Below are positions 13,620 through 28,011 of a stretch of 39,930 nucleotides of DNA, piece after piece. The stretch lies in assembly GCA_003956705.1 (NCBI GenBank), contig QZCP01000085.1:87119-127048 (forward strand). Reading direction: 5' to 3'. Position numbers and translations under genes: made by a program. The first letter of the stretch is position 1; every line of letters begins with the position of its first letter. The notes beneath the pieces are model-generated. The model searched no databases. It had not been told where the DNA came from and saw nothing but the letters and a program-made list of their open reading frames with translations. The stretch is from Brevipalpus yothersi (Eukaryota > Arthropoda > Arachnida > Trombidiformes > Tenuipalpidae).

Positions 13620-14846
13620 AAATGAAGTAAAAAGCAAAAGTCAACTAGTTAATTACAGTTTGCAATGAGAAAGAGAACAAGAAAAGCAGGTGAAGACAAT
13701 AGGGCAAAGGAAAATATATGTATGTTTGTATGTATGATAGATTCGAAAAGATTCCAATTCCAAGTTGCAAAGTCATAATCATTAACATATAACGAGAAGT
13801 ATGAAAATTGATTCAAAGAATCTACAGAGAAAAGCTTACAGTAAACACTTGAAATTTTTTGGTAGAAATGAAAATTCTGCAAAATCAATGGTTCAGAAAG
13901 ATGCAAATCGATTTACCAAATAGTTTTCTCTCTTTCTCACTCTAATCCTCTGGAAAGGCATGTGAATTGCTTAAAAATACTTTCATCTGTTCTGCTAAAG
14001 CTATCGAAATTGTCTCGAATTTGAAATAACATGGATGAAAAGGAATGTGTATGTGTGTATACACACACACTGAGAAAAATTTCCACATGGATTCAAAGGT
14101 GATTTCCAAAATGTGCACACTGTTCACCGTAAAAATGGTAATATAATAGATTTTGAAACAATGAGGCTATAACGTATAAAGAGAAGTACTTCTCTCTCTC
14201 TCTCTCCGATAGCTATTCATCTTTACAATTTACATTTCGAAAGAATTTTGAGTGCCTACACACATATATATACCCTCATGGGCTTGGAGGTGAATGGAAA
14301 AAATCTGGTGGAAGAATTGCTCATAGGCTACACACACACATACAAGCAATTCTCTCAAGACAGCTTACACTATTGGCCCTACAGAGGCATCAGACTTAAA
14401 AGTTTAGTCCAATGAAGAGATCAACTAAAAGTGACATTATTATTGGCATAATAGGAAAATAATGATGTTTCAATGGTGAATGGTAGAGTTGATGTGTGTC
14501 GGGTGTGGGACATGTGGGTGGATGAGGGTGAAAGTGGAGGAGAGAGAAAGAGATGAAAAGAGTGCAAGAATATGAGGGTATGAAATGAGAGAAGTAAAAA
14601 TATGGAAGATAAAAGTTGTTATGCAAAATATTGCTCGTTTGAAGTGTTCAAAATGGTTATTTTAAGGGAGAAAAATAGTGAACATAGGAGGACAAAAATT
14701 TCAAGTTAACTGAGGGGATAAAATAAGAATAATAAAAATTGAAGTCATAGAGAGAGAAAGAAAAGACCAATGTTTTCCACTATCAAGTCTCTCCCTTTTC
14801 ATTGGGATTGAACAATTCCATTTATGTGAATATGGAACAGAGGAAA

Positions 14847-14919
<73 letters not shown>

Positions 14920-17264
14920 CTTTATTGCCAAATATACACATAAAGCGCATCATCATAATGGCTAATGGGCCACAATTTAGGCGTATGCCCAACCGATCAA
15001 ATCTGGTCTAGAAACTATAAATCAGCCTGAATTTCACCATGCAATATTGGATCAACCAACAGTTTTCTTTCACATTTTCTATCACTTTTTGTTCATCATT
15101 CAAAATCACAATATTCTACTTCTTATACTAAATTAGCTTCTTATGTGGATGAGTATTTTTTCTCTTTATGACACTATTAAATATATATACCCACACAGAA
15201 TGTGTGTGTGTATATGTGTGCATGTCTATGTACATGTATATAAGTTTCGAAGGGAAGGAAGGAAGAGAGAAACTCGACAGTGACAATTCACGTAAAGACA
15301 CGAGAACTCTTCATAATTCAAAATGCAATGTGAGGTGTATGTGTCTGTGTATATGTGTATATATATATATAAATATAAGATTATGTAATGAGAAAATCAA
15401 TGTGTGTGCGTGTTGGAAAACTGATAGTGATGATATTAATTTGAAATGTCTTCTTTACCTATCTTCTCTTGCACACATAACATGCTATCGAAATTTTGGG
15501 CGATGAGTTGAGAATGTGAAGAGAAAAATACTGAGCTCAAATAGAATAAGGATCAAAAGTTGATTGTGAAAAGAATAACTGACAACATACTAAAGTAAAA
15601 ATGAACTTTCCACTCAGTATATAACAGAGTATATATATCAGGAAAATTTTACGTTACTATATACGTGAACATATGAAATATTGCTCTTATCACACTACTA
15701 AATTAAGACATTTTTTCTCACTCCGAAAATATTTAGGTGTATATGAATATACATGATATATTGCCAGCATTCGAGAGTCAAGATTTTGATGAATAATGTG
15801 AACAGAAGCAAAAGAGAGGAAAAAACAATGTACCATGTTTCTATTCGATACATTTTATCATGATAATGCTTGAAAAACGAAAGAGAAAGAGAAAGAGAAA
15901 CGTAATTCATAGACTACATACCTTCTCCATTCCGGCCATATTCTAAAGTATCACAGTCACTTGGTTGTTTTTTATTGCATTCATCAGTGCTTCTGTGATG
16001 TTGGAAAAGAGAAAATGAAAATGAAAATTTGAATAAAAGAAAAAGACTGGAGAAGAGGTGAAAAAAATTCCAGACACAGACAATACAGCTACTAGACAAT
16101 GTGTATATTACAGCATATTTAATATAGTATAATATTCAATGAACTTTTTTCAAGTAATTTCTTTGTGTCAGACATTTTTCTCAAATTATTTCAAGCTACT
16201 TACCTTCTTAAATGCAAAACAACCACAGCACATATAACTATAAGAAGCACAACAACGATTGTTACACCGACAATAATTCGAACTTGAACTGAGTCATCAG
16301 CACCAATATAGGCTATATGAGATGGAAAGGAATCAAGGAATAGGGAATCCAAATTGGGAATCGAAATGAAAGAGAAGAGAAGAGAAGAGAAATTAGATAT
16401 CGATTTTCTCACTTTCTTTTACCATTTGATTATCATCAGTATTACAGGTAAACTTACCACCTTGGCCTATCAAGTGACCAGTTCTTTGGAAAACAGGCTT
16501 ACTAAAATCAGTCCATCCAGAGGTAAGCTTCGCTCGAACCTGTGATGATGATAGGATTGTAGTATAAATATATACAAACAATTGTATTTGAGGATTTGAG
16601 TGTGATTATTTTGATTCAAACAATAAAAGGATTCCAGGTACTCAGACACACTAGAAATGTTAAGCTAATGATTGGAAATAATTGCCAGATAGAGAGAGAG
16701 AGAGAAAGAAAGAGTGCAAGATAGATAGATAGATAGATAGATGCATCACCACTTTGGAGAAGAGATTTACTTTCAAACCTTATTTATGTCTGATCGAGTT
16801 CAATATCCTATTGAAATTCAAAGATTGATTGCAATTTGTTGATGCATAAAATTTATCTCGGTTCAATTTTCATGGTGATGCTGGTGGCATCATTGGTAAT
16901 TTGTTATGGAAAAGAATTCCTTTCCATCTACCTCTCTTTCCTTCTCTCTCTAGATACCTTGATCATGATAATATGCGATTACTTTTGCAGACAGAGTTTC
17001 GTGCACTAATCGATGGAAGAGAGAGGAAAAGTATTATATGAACGGAGTAACAAGAGAGGTAACATGGAAGGACATGGTGAATAAAGAATATTATACATGG
17101 CAACAGTGGTTATTGAAGAAAAGATGATATCGAGGAAGAGAGAGAGAGGAAGAGAGCATCTTCCGTTGACTTTTCAAAGAAAGAGAGAGAGAGAAGAATG
17201 ATTTTGATGATGATGGTGATTACATTAGAATCACATTTCATGGAAAAGCCCTGGAATGGATATG

Positions 17265-17311
<47 letters not shown>

Positions 17312-18885
17312 AGGAGAGAAATAATCAAATAATAGCTCACCTGGAAGCCATATTCTGTTTTTTGTAGCAAATTTTTGATAACTATTTCCTCTTTTGAAGT
17401 AGATTCAGTTGATATGTCTCGCTCAGATGATTCAGGATAGTATTTAACTTCATAACGTTCTAGTTCACTGGATAGACTATTTGGAAGTGGATCCCAGGCC
17501 AGTTTTACTTCGGAATTTTTTACCAAAACAATTCGAACATCTCCAATATTCACCGAAGGAGCTGTATAGTGAAGAGAGAGAAAGATAAAAAATGAGAAGA
17601 TGAGAGAGAATTGAGGGGAAGAGAGAAAAGCTAGAGAAAAGTAGTAACAATGAAAACGAATCATTTCCCAAAAGGAGCGGAAAAGTTACTTGCTAGATGA
17701 ACATACTCCATATTTTCAGCCATTGATTGTTGAGAGAGAGAGGAAGAGAGGAAGAGAGAGAGAGAGAAAGGAAGAGAGAGAGAGAGAAAGGAAGCAAAAA
17801 TGGAAGGTGAAAGCTTCTGTAACTTCTCAAATACACACTTTTACCGTATATAGTCTGATAGATCGCTGTTATGATCATTTTGAACGAATATTACCGCTAA
17901 AAGCTGGGAGCAAAAAAAAGAAGAAGAGAATAGTTTTGGAAAAAAATCACAGGAATAGAGTCTCTCTCTCTCTCTCTCTTTTTCACCATACTTGTTTGGT
18001 TAGGTCATTGAGTTAGGTCTCTTGATTCGTTCTCTTCTTCTCATTCTCTTTCTCTCTTTTTTTCTCTTTCTCTGATGTTTTTTCACTCTCGATTTATTTC
18101 ATTCAACCTCTCAATGAATCTCTCTGGAGCCTGTATGTGTATACTTGATGTCCGAGAATATGTCTCGATGTGTGTGTGAAAGAGGCAATAATAGGAAGGA
18201 GAAAAAAATCATTGGACTATTCTTTCCTCTTCTGGGATGCTGGAAAGCCTAGAGTGAAATTCTTTGGTACTCACTTTCGCTCTCTCTCTCTCTCTTTCTT
18301 CTTTTTCTTTCTTTCTCTATTTTTATATAATATAAATGTTTTCCAACTTAATCGAATCTAGATGATGGATGATATTGAATCTAAGTACATTTTATTCCCT
18401 TATTCTTTTGCACCTTTTTCTGGGTGACAAACATAACTTAAATTTGATTCTCTCAATCTTGAAGTTTGTCATATATGAAAAGTAATTCTAATATCATCGA
18501 GAGAAAAAGAGAGAGAGAGAGAGAGAGAGAAATAAGATATAGTCATTGCAAATTTCACTGGAGAGGAGTGACCCTAAGCTCCTTGAACACATCATCTCAA
18601 GTTCACAAGTTTAATAGTATCGATGAATATTTGATCACTTTGGTCGTGGTTGACAGGTTTGAAGAGGCTCTCTTCAAGTCCTCATCTTTCTCTCTCTCTC
18701 AGAGTCCGATAAGCGCTAGATAGATTTAAATGTAAGCGAATGATAAAAAAGAAGGAAAAACGTTCAAGCTAGAGTGAAAATAAGATCCTATCAAATTTTG
18801 AGAGCCTGAAAAAGGAATGTCCTATGATGAGTCTCATGAGATGCATGAATACAGTGGATGAAAGATGAAAGAGAAGCAAAGAGAA

Positions 18886-18954
<69 letters not shown>

Positions 18955-19715
18955 TTGAATAAGTCATTGAGAGCAAGATTGAAGCTGGGTTTATTGGCTC
19001 CATGAGAAAATGCTATTCTCATAAACTGTTGTTCTTTGCTTCATTGAGCATCCTTTTCTCTCTTTGATAGAACTAAAATCACAATTTCAGTTTTGACTGC
19101 ATTTCACAAGCGAACGTTCATTTTTGGATGAGCTATCAAAATAAAGTGGATGATGGAACAAGCCGTACAATACAAGAAAGAAAACAAAGAAATGGCCGAA
19201 AATAACAGAGAAATTGGTAAGAGAGGAGGGAAAAAAAGTGGGAAAGGAGGATACAGAGGAAAAGAAGATGACCACTACTGGGAGGACATCAATTACAATT
19301 GACCGCCGTAGTGTTACATACCATTGAATTTTTGTCCACTTCCATCTTCTGGTACTGTAAATGATATATAACCTAAGGAAGAGGCGCGTTCGAAGGAGAG
19401 AGGAGAGAAAAAATAGTGATGAAAAGAAAGTAAGGAAAAAAAATACGAAACGTTTTCTCTATCACTTTCGATCGCTCTGTGTTTATGTGTGTGTGTTAGA
19501 GAGAGAAGAAATGGTAAGATAAAATACAGAGAGAGGAAGGCATACAAAACAAGACAAAAACATAAGATACCTGTTAAGGTAAAAATATCCTGGGGAAAAA
19601 TGTAACATATAAATTGCCTTCCTCTCTCTCTCTCTCGCCTTTTATCCTCATCTTCTGCAGACAGATCATCATCATCACTTTCTATCATCTATTTTGTTAT
19701 CATCTGTTTCTTCTG

Positions 19716-19763
<48 letters not shown>

Positions 19764-22377
19764 CTCTTCTTCCACATCTTCTTCTTCCACTTCTAGCAAC
19801 ACTTATTATTTTTTTCCAACAAAAAACTCAAGCATATCTGTGGCTATAGATGATAGCATTTGTGTCCTCGGTAAGCCAGTATAATTCTTTCACGAAATCA
19901 TTTTCAGCTCTCATCATCTTTCCCTCTTCATCTTTTCTGGTCTCTCTCTCTTTCTCTCTCTTTCTCTTTCTTCTCTACTGTTCACAAGATATCATCTAGA
20001 TAATATCTTTTTCGATACATCCGTTTCCTAAGGGCAATCCATTTATATGATTCTCATCCGTACACACACACACCCATAGTATGGCCACTTTGACCACTTT
20101 CTGGTCATCTCAGCAAAATGGTGACAAAATTTGAGCCACTTTCTCTCCGGAAAAGTGTCATCAAAAATGTGACCAATTTACATTCAATCATACGTAATCA
20201 TATGACGTGTGGGTGGCTAGTGAACTAGTGAAAAAAAAGAGGAAACTTGATTCATAATTTTTCACCCATCATAACTACTCTTCTTCGCATGACTGAGATC
20301 ATGGTAAATGATAATTTTTTTTTCTCTCTCTCTCTCTCGTTCATTCTCCCTCCTATGTCTCTCACTTATGGTGATAATAATTACCTGAAGATTCTGTGGT
20401 CAAAGTTATTTCCTGATATTGGCTGAGTTCATGACCAGAGACACCATTTTCAGCATAGATCACAAAGCGATATGTTGTCAAGGGATTAAGGCCTGATATG
20501 GTCACTTTGGTCTCATTGAAAGCCTCTTGGGCAGGCATGTATGACACTGTTGATGGGCAGAGTTCACATTCCACCCGATAAACCGTATCATTACGTCCAC
20601 CAAGATAATTTGGCACTGACCAAGCAAGGGTAACACTTGATTGATCCACTGATGAAGCTGTTAAATTACGAGGCGCTGATGGTGGCTCTATGGAAAAGTG
20701 AGAAGAGAAAAAAAATATAATGATAAGTGATAATAAGAATACACATAGTTCACATAAACAATCACGAAATACACAGTCTCAAGAGAGAAAGTTAGACTAC
20801 TTAATAGAAAAGAGATGAGAAAAGAGGAGAAAGAGAAAGAAAATCTATTTTTTCGTCGCCCTTTTGCCTATGTACATGGTACATGGTGTATGAATGAAAC
20901 TTCTCATATGGTTCCCATAATATGCTCAATGATGATGAAATAATAATGATATTACTGATCATCAGTGAATATGTGTGTGTGTGTGTTTGTCTGTAATCGA
21001 AGTGGTGGTGTGTATCTTGGAGTGTTACCTGAAATCTATGTATGTGTCTGAGTGGAAAAGGAAAATTCTAATGAGAGTAGAGTGTTTTATCATGTTTTTT
21101 CTTTCTCTCTCTTTTTTTGGTAGAATAGAAGAAAAAGAAGAAGAAAGAGGAAACAAAATTTGATTGAAAACACCCTTATATTACATACTAGCACGCTCAG
21201 ATGCTCGACACGCGCTCAATACTTACGTGTACATGGAAACCATTTAGGATCTTTTGTCGCTCGATAGTAGCCATTATCACATTTACATTCAGTTGAGCCA
21301 TGATAAGGTGCTGTACTATGGTGTGGACATGGTCCGCAGGATTGATCACCAATTTTCGGCTTGTATGTGCCCGGCGGACAAACTATATATATATACACGG
21401 TTGAATGTGTATATATGTTCACCCAAAATGAATCAGATCGAGAAGGTAGAAATCGTGAAAGATAGATAGCGAAAGAGAGAAAATATAAGAAATTCCAGGA
21501 GCATGATGATGATGGAAAAGAGATGTAGAGTGCGTATGTAGTGTGAGTACGGTTGGTCATGGAAGAAGAAGAAGAAGAAAGAAGAAAAAAAAGAGAAAGA
21601 AAATTGAGTTAGTTCATCAAACAAGTCGAAATCAAATTCCACTTTCTTCCTCATCGGTATGGCCGAAAATGGATGGACTATAAGTGGCCTCACAGTGGTG
21701 GCAATAGTAACAATACAGTAATACAAGTAAACTCGATTGTGGCAAGAGAATGGCAAAAGAAAATGAGATAGATCGAAAGAAAGAGAGAGAGAACGAATTT
21801 TGCGTGTATTCCTCTTTATATCTGCTTTCTCTATCTCTCTCTCTATTTCTCTTTCAAAGGCAAATGCAAAATTGATACATTCAACAACAACAACATTTCG
21901 ATAGTTACTTTGAGAAACTTTCATCTCCTCTCTTGTCTCATGCTTTCCCTCTCTCATCTCTCTCATCTCTCTCATCTCTCTCTCTCTCTCTCATCACTAT
22001 TCTGTTTCTCCTGTTCTTCATCATCTTCTATGTTTGACTGCTAGACTTGCTCCCCATCACTTTTGACTTCCACCTTCTCTCTACGTCTACTCTTATCCAT
22101 CTTCTTCCTTCTTCTTCTTTTTCTTTGACTATGCTTATTCTCTCTGAAATACCTCTCTCAACAAACATTCCCTCTCTCTCCCACTAACTTATGCTCTCTC
22201 TCTCTTTTCCCCTCACCTCTACTCACTTGACCCAAGTCCACCATGGCCCTTGGGGTCAAAAGTGTCTCACAGGAAAAGCGGAGGAAAAGGAAAAGTTTTG
22301 GCCCAACTCGATAGAAGAAGGAGCCATTGAAAGAATATTTAGCAATACAATTTGCCAATTCGAATTGCAAACGGCAA

Positions 22378-22441
<64 letters not shown>

Positions 22442-24331
22442 AAGAGCAAGAGCCTATTATATTTACTCAGTGAATGTGTTCACTCAAGCATCGTCGGGCT
22501 TTCTGGGCTACTTCATCACGGCTACTGGCTACTCAATCAGCCCTGATTCAGGAATAGTGCAAAAAGCGAGAAAGAGAGAGAGAGAGAGAACACAGCAAGA
22601 AAGACTTTTAGTGGCCCATATGATGATGAGAATAGTGATGATTCAAGCGTGGAAGAGAAAATAAGAACGTCGAGAGAAAGAGAGAGAAGCAAGAGGAAAA
22701 TTTCCAGTTTCGCTTCATCCATTCATTGGACTGCCATTTGCCAGTGCCACTAAAAGCAATAGCAATATATAATATTTCAGCATACATAATCAGTCCAACG
22801 ATCAGGTTGAATAATACAATAGCAATCACTGGATGGTCACAATTCAGCGATTGAGAAGAGAGAGAAAGAGAGGAAAGCATGAATAAAGGAGGACCATACA
22901 CATACATATATTCAGACCAATCAAGCTTGATCACTGATGTTTGACCATTGACCAGAGCTTGATATGCGGATTTACATGTATCAATGGCCACACTGTGAGT
23001 GAGTGACTCTGGTGTGCGTGTGCGTATGTATGTATGTATATTTGTGCTTATGTGTGTGTTCTCGATCTCAATTTTGGTGCCACCAATTGAAGGGTGGACC
23101 AAACAATATGACAAACTTACCTTGACATGTCTGCTCAAATGGCTCATAGCCAGCCGTACATTGACATCCACCGGTTGGCAAAGTCCAATTGCCATCTCCT
23201 TTGCATAATAATCGTGGCTTTTCAACGGCAACAGCATTGGGAACACATTCACCTTCAGCAGGTATTATTGCGGTCAACTCTTTACCGGTTGGTGTCTCCG
23301 GGAAATGAGCAAAATTTGTTGTTGTATTAGGACATACTACATAATAAATTTTGATAGCCATCAGAGATAAACAGGCTCCTTGGTCACGGAAAGCAAAATA
23401 AACACCCTTCTTGGTCACTGGTATACTTCGAACTTCGGTATTGATGATCACCTGGAACCAATCGATAAGGTAGAGAGAGAGGAGAGAGAGAAAAAAGATG
23501 AGAGAAGATAAATAAGATGAATAAGATGAAGAAGGAGGATGGAAACGATGGAAGATAACAGGTTCAGATTAGTCATAAATGAAAGGTCATATTTTTCCTT
23601 GTTAACCATGAAATAGTGTGAAGAGATTTGAAAGAGTAAAGCTTTTATTTTATCTGTACTATTGTTACGGCCCACACATCATAATCGTTCTGATTTTTCG
23701 AATCTAACTAATCAATTGAAATATGGTTAAGTATGGTTGAGTAAATTTATCACCATAATATGAACATTATCTTATCTCATCTTACTTTTGGGCAAGAAAA
23801 GTAAAGTGAAATAATATGCATCGTGAGGTTTTTTTACGATAATAATAACAGTAATAATGTTGATAATAATGATTTTTTCTCTCTTTATCTTTTCCTCTTT
23901 TCGTTTACCAATCATGAAACATACATGAAAGCACAAACAAAGTAGAAATAAAAGCAAAATTGCATTCTGTTAGTTGATTTTTGTGACCGCTTTTTTATGT
24001 GAGTTTAGTTTGCCTGTTTTTTTTCCTTTCTGCATCACTTGGAATTGTGTTTCTGAGCAATGTGGATGAACACTGTAACCGCGATTAAACTATTCTGACT
24101 AGTGTGTATGTGTGTGTGTGTGTCTGAATCAGCAAAGATAATCATGTTTTACAGTAGATAAGATGTTGACAGTCTTCCTCTTTATAAAGTAACAATATTC
24201 GTTTATATCAAGAAAACAAGAACAAGTCAGATAGAAGACCGGAGACAGATAGGAAATTGTTCTAATCCGATTTACCAGTGAAACAAGTGGAAGAGAAAGA
24301 CTGATTGAAGAGAGAAGATGAAGATGAAGAT

Positions 24332-24389
<58 letters not shown>

Positions 24390-27300
24390 TAAATGCTTCA
24401 CATGGAGAATGAAATGGATAAGATGATGTGATCATTTCTATCTATTGTTTTTGTTTGTGATCAGTAAGAAGAAGAAAAAGAATAAGAATAAGAGGAGAGA
24501 AAGAGAAAAGATGGAGAAAGTTAAGCTATACGAGAGAGGTTTCTTTTGGAGTGCATTTATATTCCTTCAATTTCACTCTATCCATCTTGCAAATACTGAC
24601 ATTGATCACTAGATCTTCCATCTTGCTCACATGGTGAAGAGGATAAAAAGTTCCATTGGATAAGAGGAGAGAGTGATGGAGAAAAAGGAGGTAGAGGTAG
24701 AGAGAGAGAAAAAGAAAATCCAATGGTACAGGAGAAGAAAAAAAAGCAAAAGGCAAATTCTCAGGGCATCATGATCATCATGATAAATGCCCAGACATAG
24801 AAGTAAAACTTACATCACTGGTAGAGGTGAATCGTCCTTCATCCGGTGCTATTCGATCTATCAATTTGTATGCTTCAGGTTCCCATGGTGGTGGATCTTT
24901 CTCTTTATTGGCTGAATCAAATTCATGATATAACAAGGAAAATGTCTCCTTACAAGATAGAGCCATTCCTGGTAGAGAGGATAAGAGAGAAAGAGATGGT
25001 AAGTATCAGAACAAGAAAAGAATTTGAATTGAAGTCATCAGACAGCAGCTTCATTCTCTCAAGGCAAAATAAGATGATGAAAAAGAGGAAAAGAAAGAGA
25101 AAGATGATGAACATCACAGAATAAGAAATAGGAAGAGTGTAGGGTGATGGAAAATAGGAATGCAATGGTAAAGTAAGGAATATAATTTTATCCACATGAA
25201 AGTGAATAAAGCAACTCCAGTCATCGAGAGTAAGACAGAGAGAGAGGAAAAGAAAGAAAAGAAGAAAGAGAAAAGAAAGTGGATTACAGAAAACAAATCA
25301 TGATAAGATTGTGAATAGTTTAGCCAATATCAACTATTACCACTCTCATCCGAACTCCATTTTGGCCTCTATCTTCCTACTTTTGGCCTCCTCTCTTCAT
25401 CTCTTGGGAGACTTTCACCTTCCATCTTCTCTCCCTCTCTCACTTCGTATCACTTGACTGGAGCCTTCTTTCTCTCTCATGAATTACTAAGGTCTAGTAT
25501 AAAAGCTGAGAGAAATAAAATTCTCTCCACCACCATAGACACCGAAGTGGGAGGCGGTGGGCTGTGGAGGAGGAGGAGGTGGATGAGGAGAAGAGAGAGG
25601 AAAAGTAGAAATGAATGAGTAAGCAACACTTCTTCTTATTCTGGCCGGCGATCTCCACCATTAGTTTAGCCCATCATGAACATACACACACATAGGATCA
25701 CACTGATTGCTTCTTGCCGATTGTCAATGTTCCAAAGCCTACTGAATCTTGATGGCCTGTCGTCTGTGCCTATCCGATAAACACATCAATGAACATGGAA
25801 AGAGAAAAGACTATTCCTGAGTGGACAAGAATCCAAACTAAGGGAATAGAGGAGAGAAGAAAGAAGAATCTTCTACGTCTTTTTCCTTCTCTCTTTCACC
25901 AATTCTCGTATGTTCATTCATCTTCACTCAATTCGAATGGATGAAAGACGAAAAGTAACTAATAAGATGTTCAGTATGTGTGTCTATGTGATGCTCTCTC
26001 CATCTTCTTCGTCCTCTCTTTCTCTCACACATACAGCTGATGGAGAGGAATTTTTGTGTATGCACATCTACAAATAAATACTCGAAACTTTTAACAGACA
26101 AAACTCATCAACATAGCAAAAAGAATGAAGGCAAAAATAACAGGTCTAACGAGGAGAAAAATTGAGAGAGAAAACTTTTTATCTTGGGCTATACACGATT
26201 AATCAAAAGCAGTTGGAGTCCTTAAAGAGAAAAATATTTTCACAATTGATAAGATATATCTGGTGGAGTGAAGATAAAGTGTGCATACAACGAAAGGTCA
26301 TATCATTTGAGGCCATTACAAATGGCAATAGGAAGAAATTGAGAAATTGGGAGAAGTTGTGAGAGAGAAAGAGAGATCCCACTAAATAAACACTATCTAT
26401 AGATATATATTTTCAAGATTTCAGTATGTGCAACTGTTTCAAATTTCATCATCATCAAAAATTTTGGTGAGTATTTTAAGCTTAAAAGTGTATTTCTTCT
26501 TCATCTCTATTGATGATGACGCCTCTTTCTCTCCATCTTTCCCTCTCTTTCTGATTGACAGTGAAGAATTAGTCTCAAGCTTCAAACCAAAATGATGTGG
26601 GAAATAAAGAAGAAAGAAAAAGAATTGCAATTGAAATTGATACTCATCATGATACTAATCCTCGTAAGTGAATTAGAACCGCGCGGCATACTTCATCCTC
26701 ACTTTCTCGCTTTTCCACCATCCCGCATCTTCTTTACATCTTTCCATCTTTCTTCTTCCCTCTTTCTCTCTCCATTTCTTCTTCTTCTTCTTCTTCTTCC
26801 TCTCTCTCTCTCCTCCTCTCTCGTTAGCAGGACCCTCTCATCACTCTGTCATTCTCATCCACCTTCTAATCTTGGGCCTTACATCTTCCATCTTTTTCCA
26901 TCTCTTGTGGGCCCTGCGAAAATAGACAGCCAATTGCCAATGGAAAGATAGAGGGAGGGATAGAAAGAGATACTGGTAAGCTTTTCAGCGAGCCCAAATG
27001 ACAAGCTAATTCCAATATTATTCACCAATAATTCACTACACTACTATTTGTAATCACTCTCTATCTCTCTCTTCCTCTCTTTCTCTCTTTCTTTTTCACT
27101 AACAAGGAGTAAACCGAAAAAGAAGGGAGTAAAAAGGAGGTGAGATAGAGAGCCCATAGTTATGGCATCAAGCAGTTCATCCAATTTTGTCAAATTTTAC
27201 TCTCCATCTACCATACTATGTCACATTGTGTGTCTTAAAGCCCTTAAATACTCTCACAATTCTGGGTATATGTATACATACACACACTTTCTCATACACA

Positions 27301-27946
27301 CACACACGTCTAGGTTTTTTTTCACTCCACTGAGCTGCATACCCGAAAATCCAATACGATTAGCAAGTGAGCGAGATAAATTCTGAGTATAATTTGCTTG
27401 CAAATGTATATATACTTTTTTACCCCAACTTTCTCATGAGGAATTCTTCTCATTTCTCTTTCTCTTTCTCTCTCTGTTTTGCTCCGTGTTTCATTTGCTG
27501 TCTCGATACTCTGTTTCAAAGTTTGAGGCATATTTGCATGAACCTTTGAAGCGTAAGATTATTGCCAGAGTATTCCTTTGTGTCTATGTGTATATGTGTA
27601 CATCCAATCCACTCTCTCTCTTCCTTGTTAGGTATTGCGTCGAGATACTATCTGTACTTTTCTCACTTTCATTCATTTGCTACTGAATTTGAAGATGTTT
27701 CCAGTTGGAAAAAGTCTTTCTTGTTACTTTTTTTTATTTCATTCACTCTTCTTCTCTATCAACTTGACACACGAGCTGGAGGTGGATAAGATTGAAAATT
27801 ACGATGTGGAAGTTGAATAAGATGAAGAAGCGACAAGTTGAGAAATAAAAGATGAGATGAAGAGTGAGAGAAAGAAAGGAAAAGTCGTTAAGATTAAGAT
27901 TCAAGAGTCAAGAAGATGGAGTATGTATAGAAAAGTGAGAAAAATA

Positions 27947-28011
<65 letters not shown>

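Larger units (their letters stand above)
8501..15921 (-). other. Eph intron 12 (about 7.4 kb, contains assembly gap)
   Basis: GTATGT...CACAG. The longest intron, dominated by (GA)n (11167-11233; 12782-12850 and 13588-13615 around the gap; 14849-14916), TA/CA-rich segments (12481-12610; 15178-15242; 15335-15378) and GAA/AAT runs (9380-9411). No further exon fits the phase, but the gap could hide one. Confidence 0.7.
16540..17340 (-). other. Eph intron 9 (801 bp)
   Basis: GTGAGC...CACAG. A (GA)n tract (17270-17307) lies 33 nt after the donor in the transcript, and a (GATA)n tract is at 16720-16742. Nothing else seen. Confidence 0.75.

Noticed and set aside
12636..13668. Open frames of about 290-330 codons on both strands
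   Set aside because: They are (GA)n translations (Glu-Arg or Leu-Ser) running through the N gap; there is no real coding content.
13840..13876. Possible 37-bp exon in intron 12 (TTTTGCAG ... GTAAGC, minus strand)
   Set aside because: It would leave phase 2 and break the frame into exon 13 or 14; its product has no family resemblance.
15632..15653. 22-bp near match (ATATATATCAGGAAA-TTTTAC) to 35381-35402
   Set aside because: The similarity does not extend beyond this AT-rich word, so a shared repeat family is not supported.
22191..22664. 157-codon plus-strand open frame
   Set aside because: Its length comes mainly from a (GA)n tract; the remaining residues match no family I recognise, and it lies antisense within intron 5.
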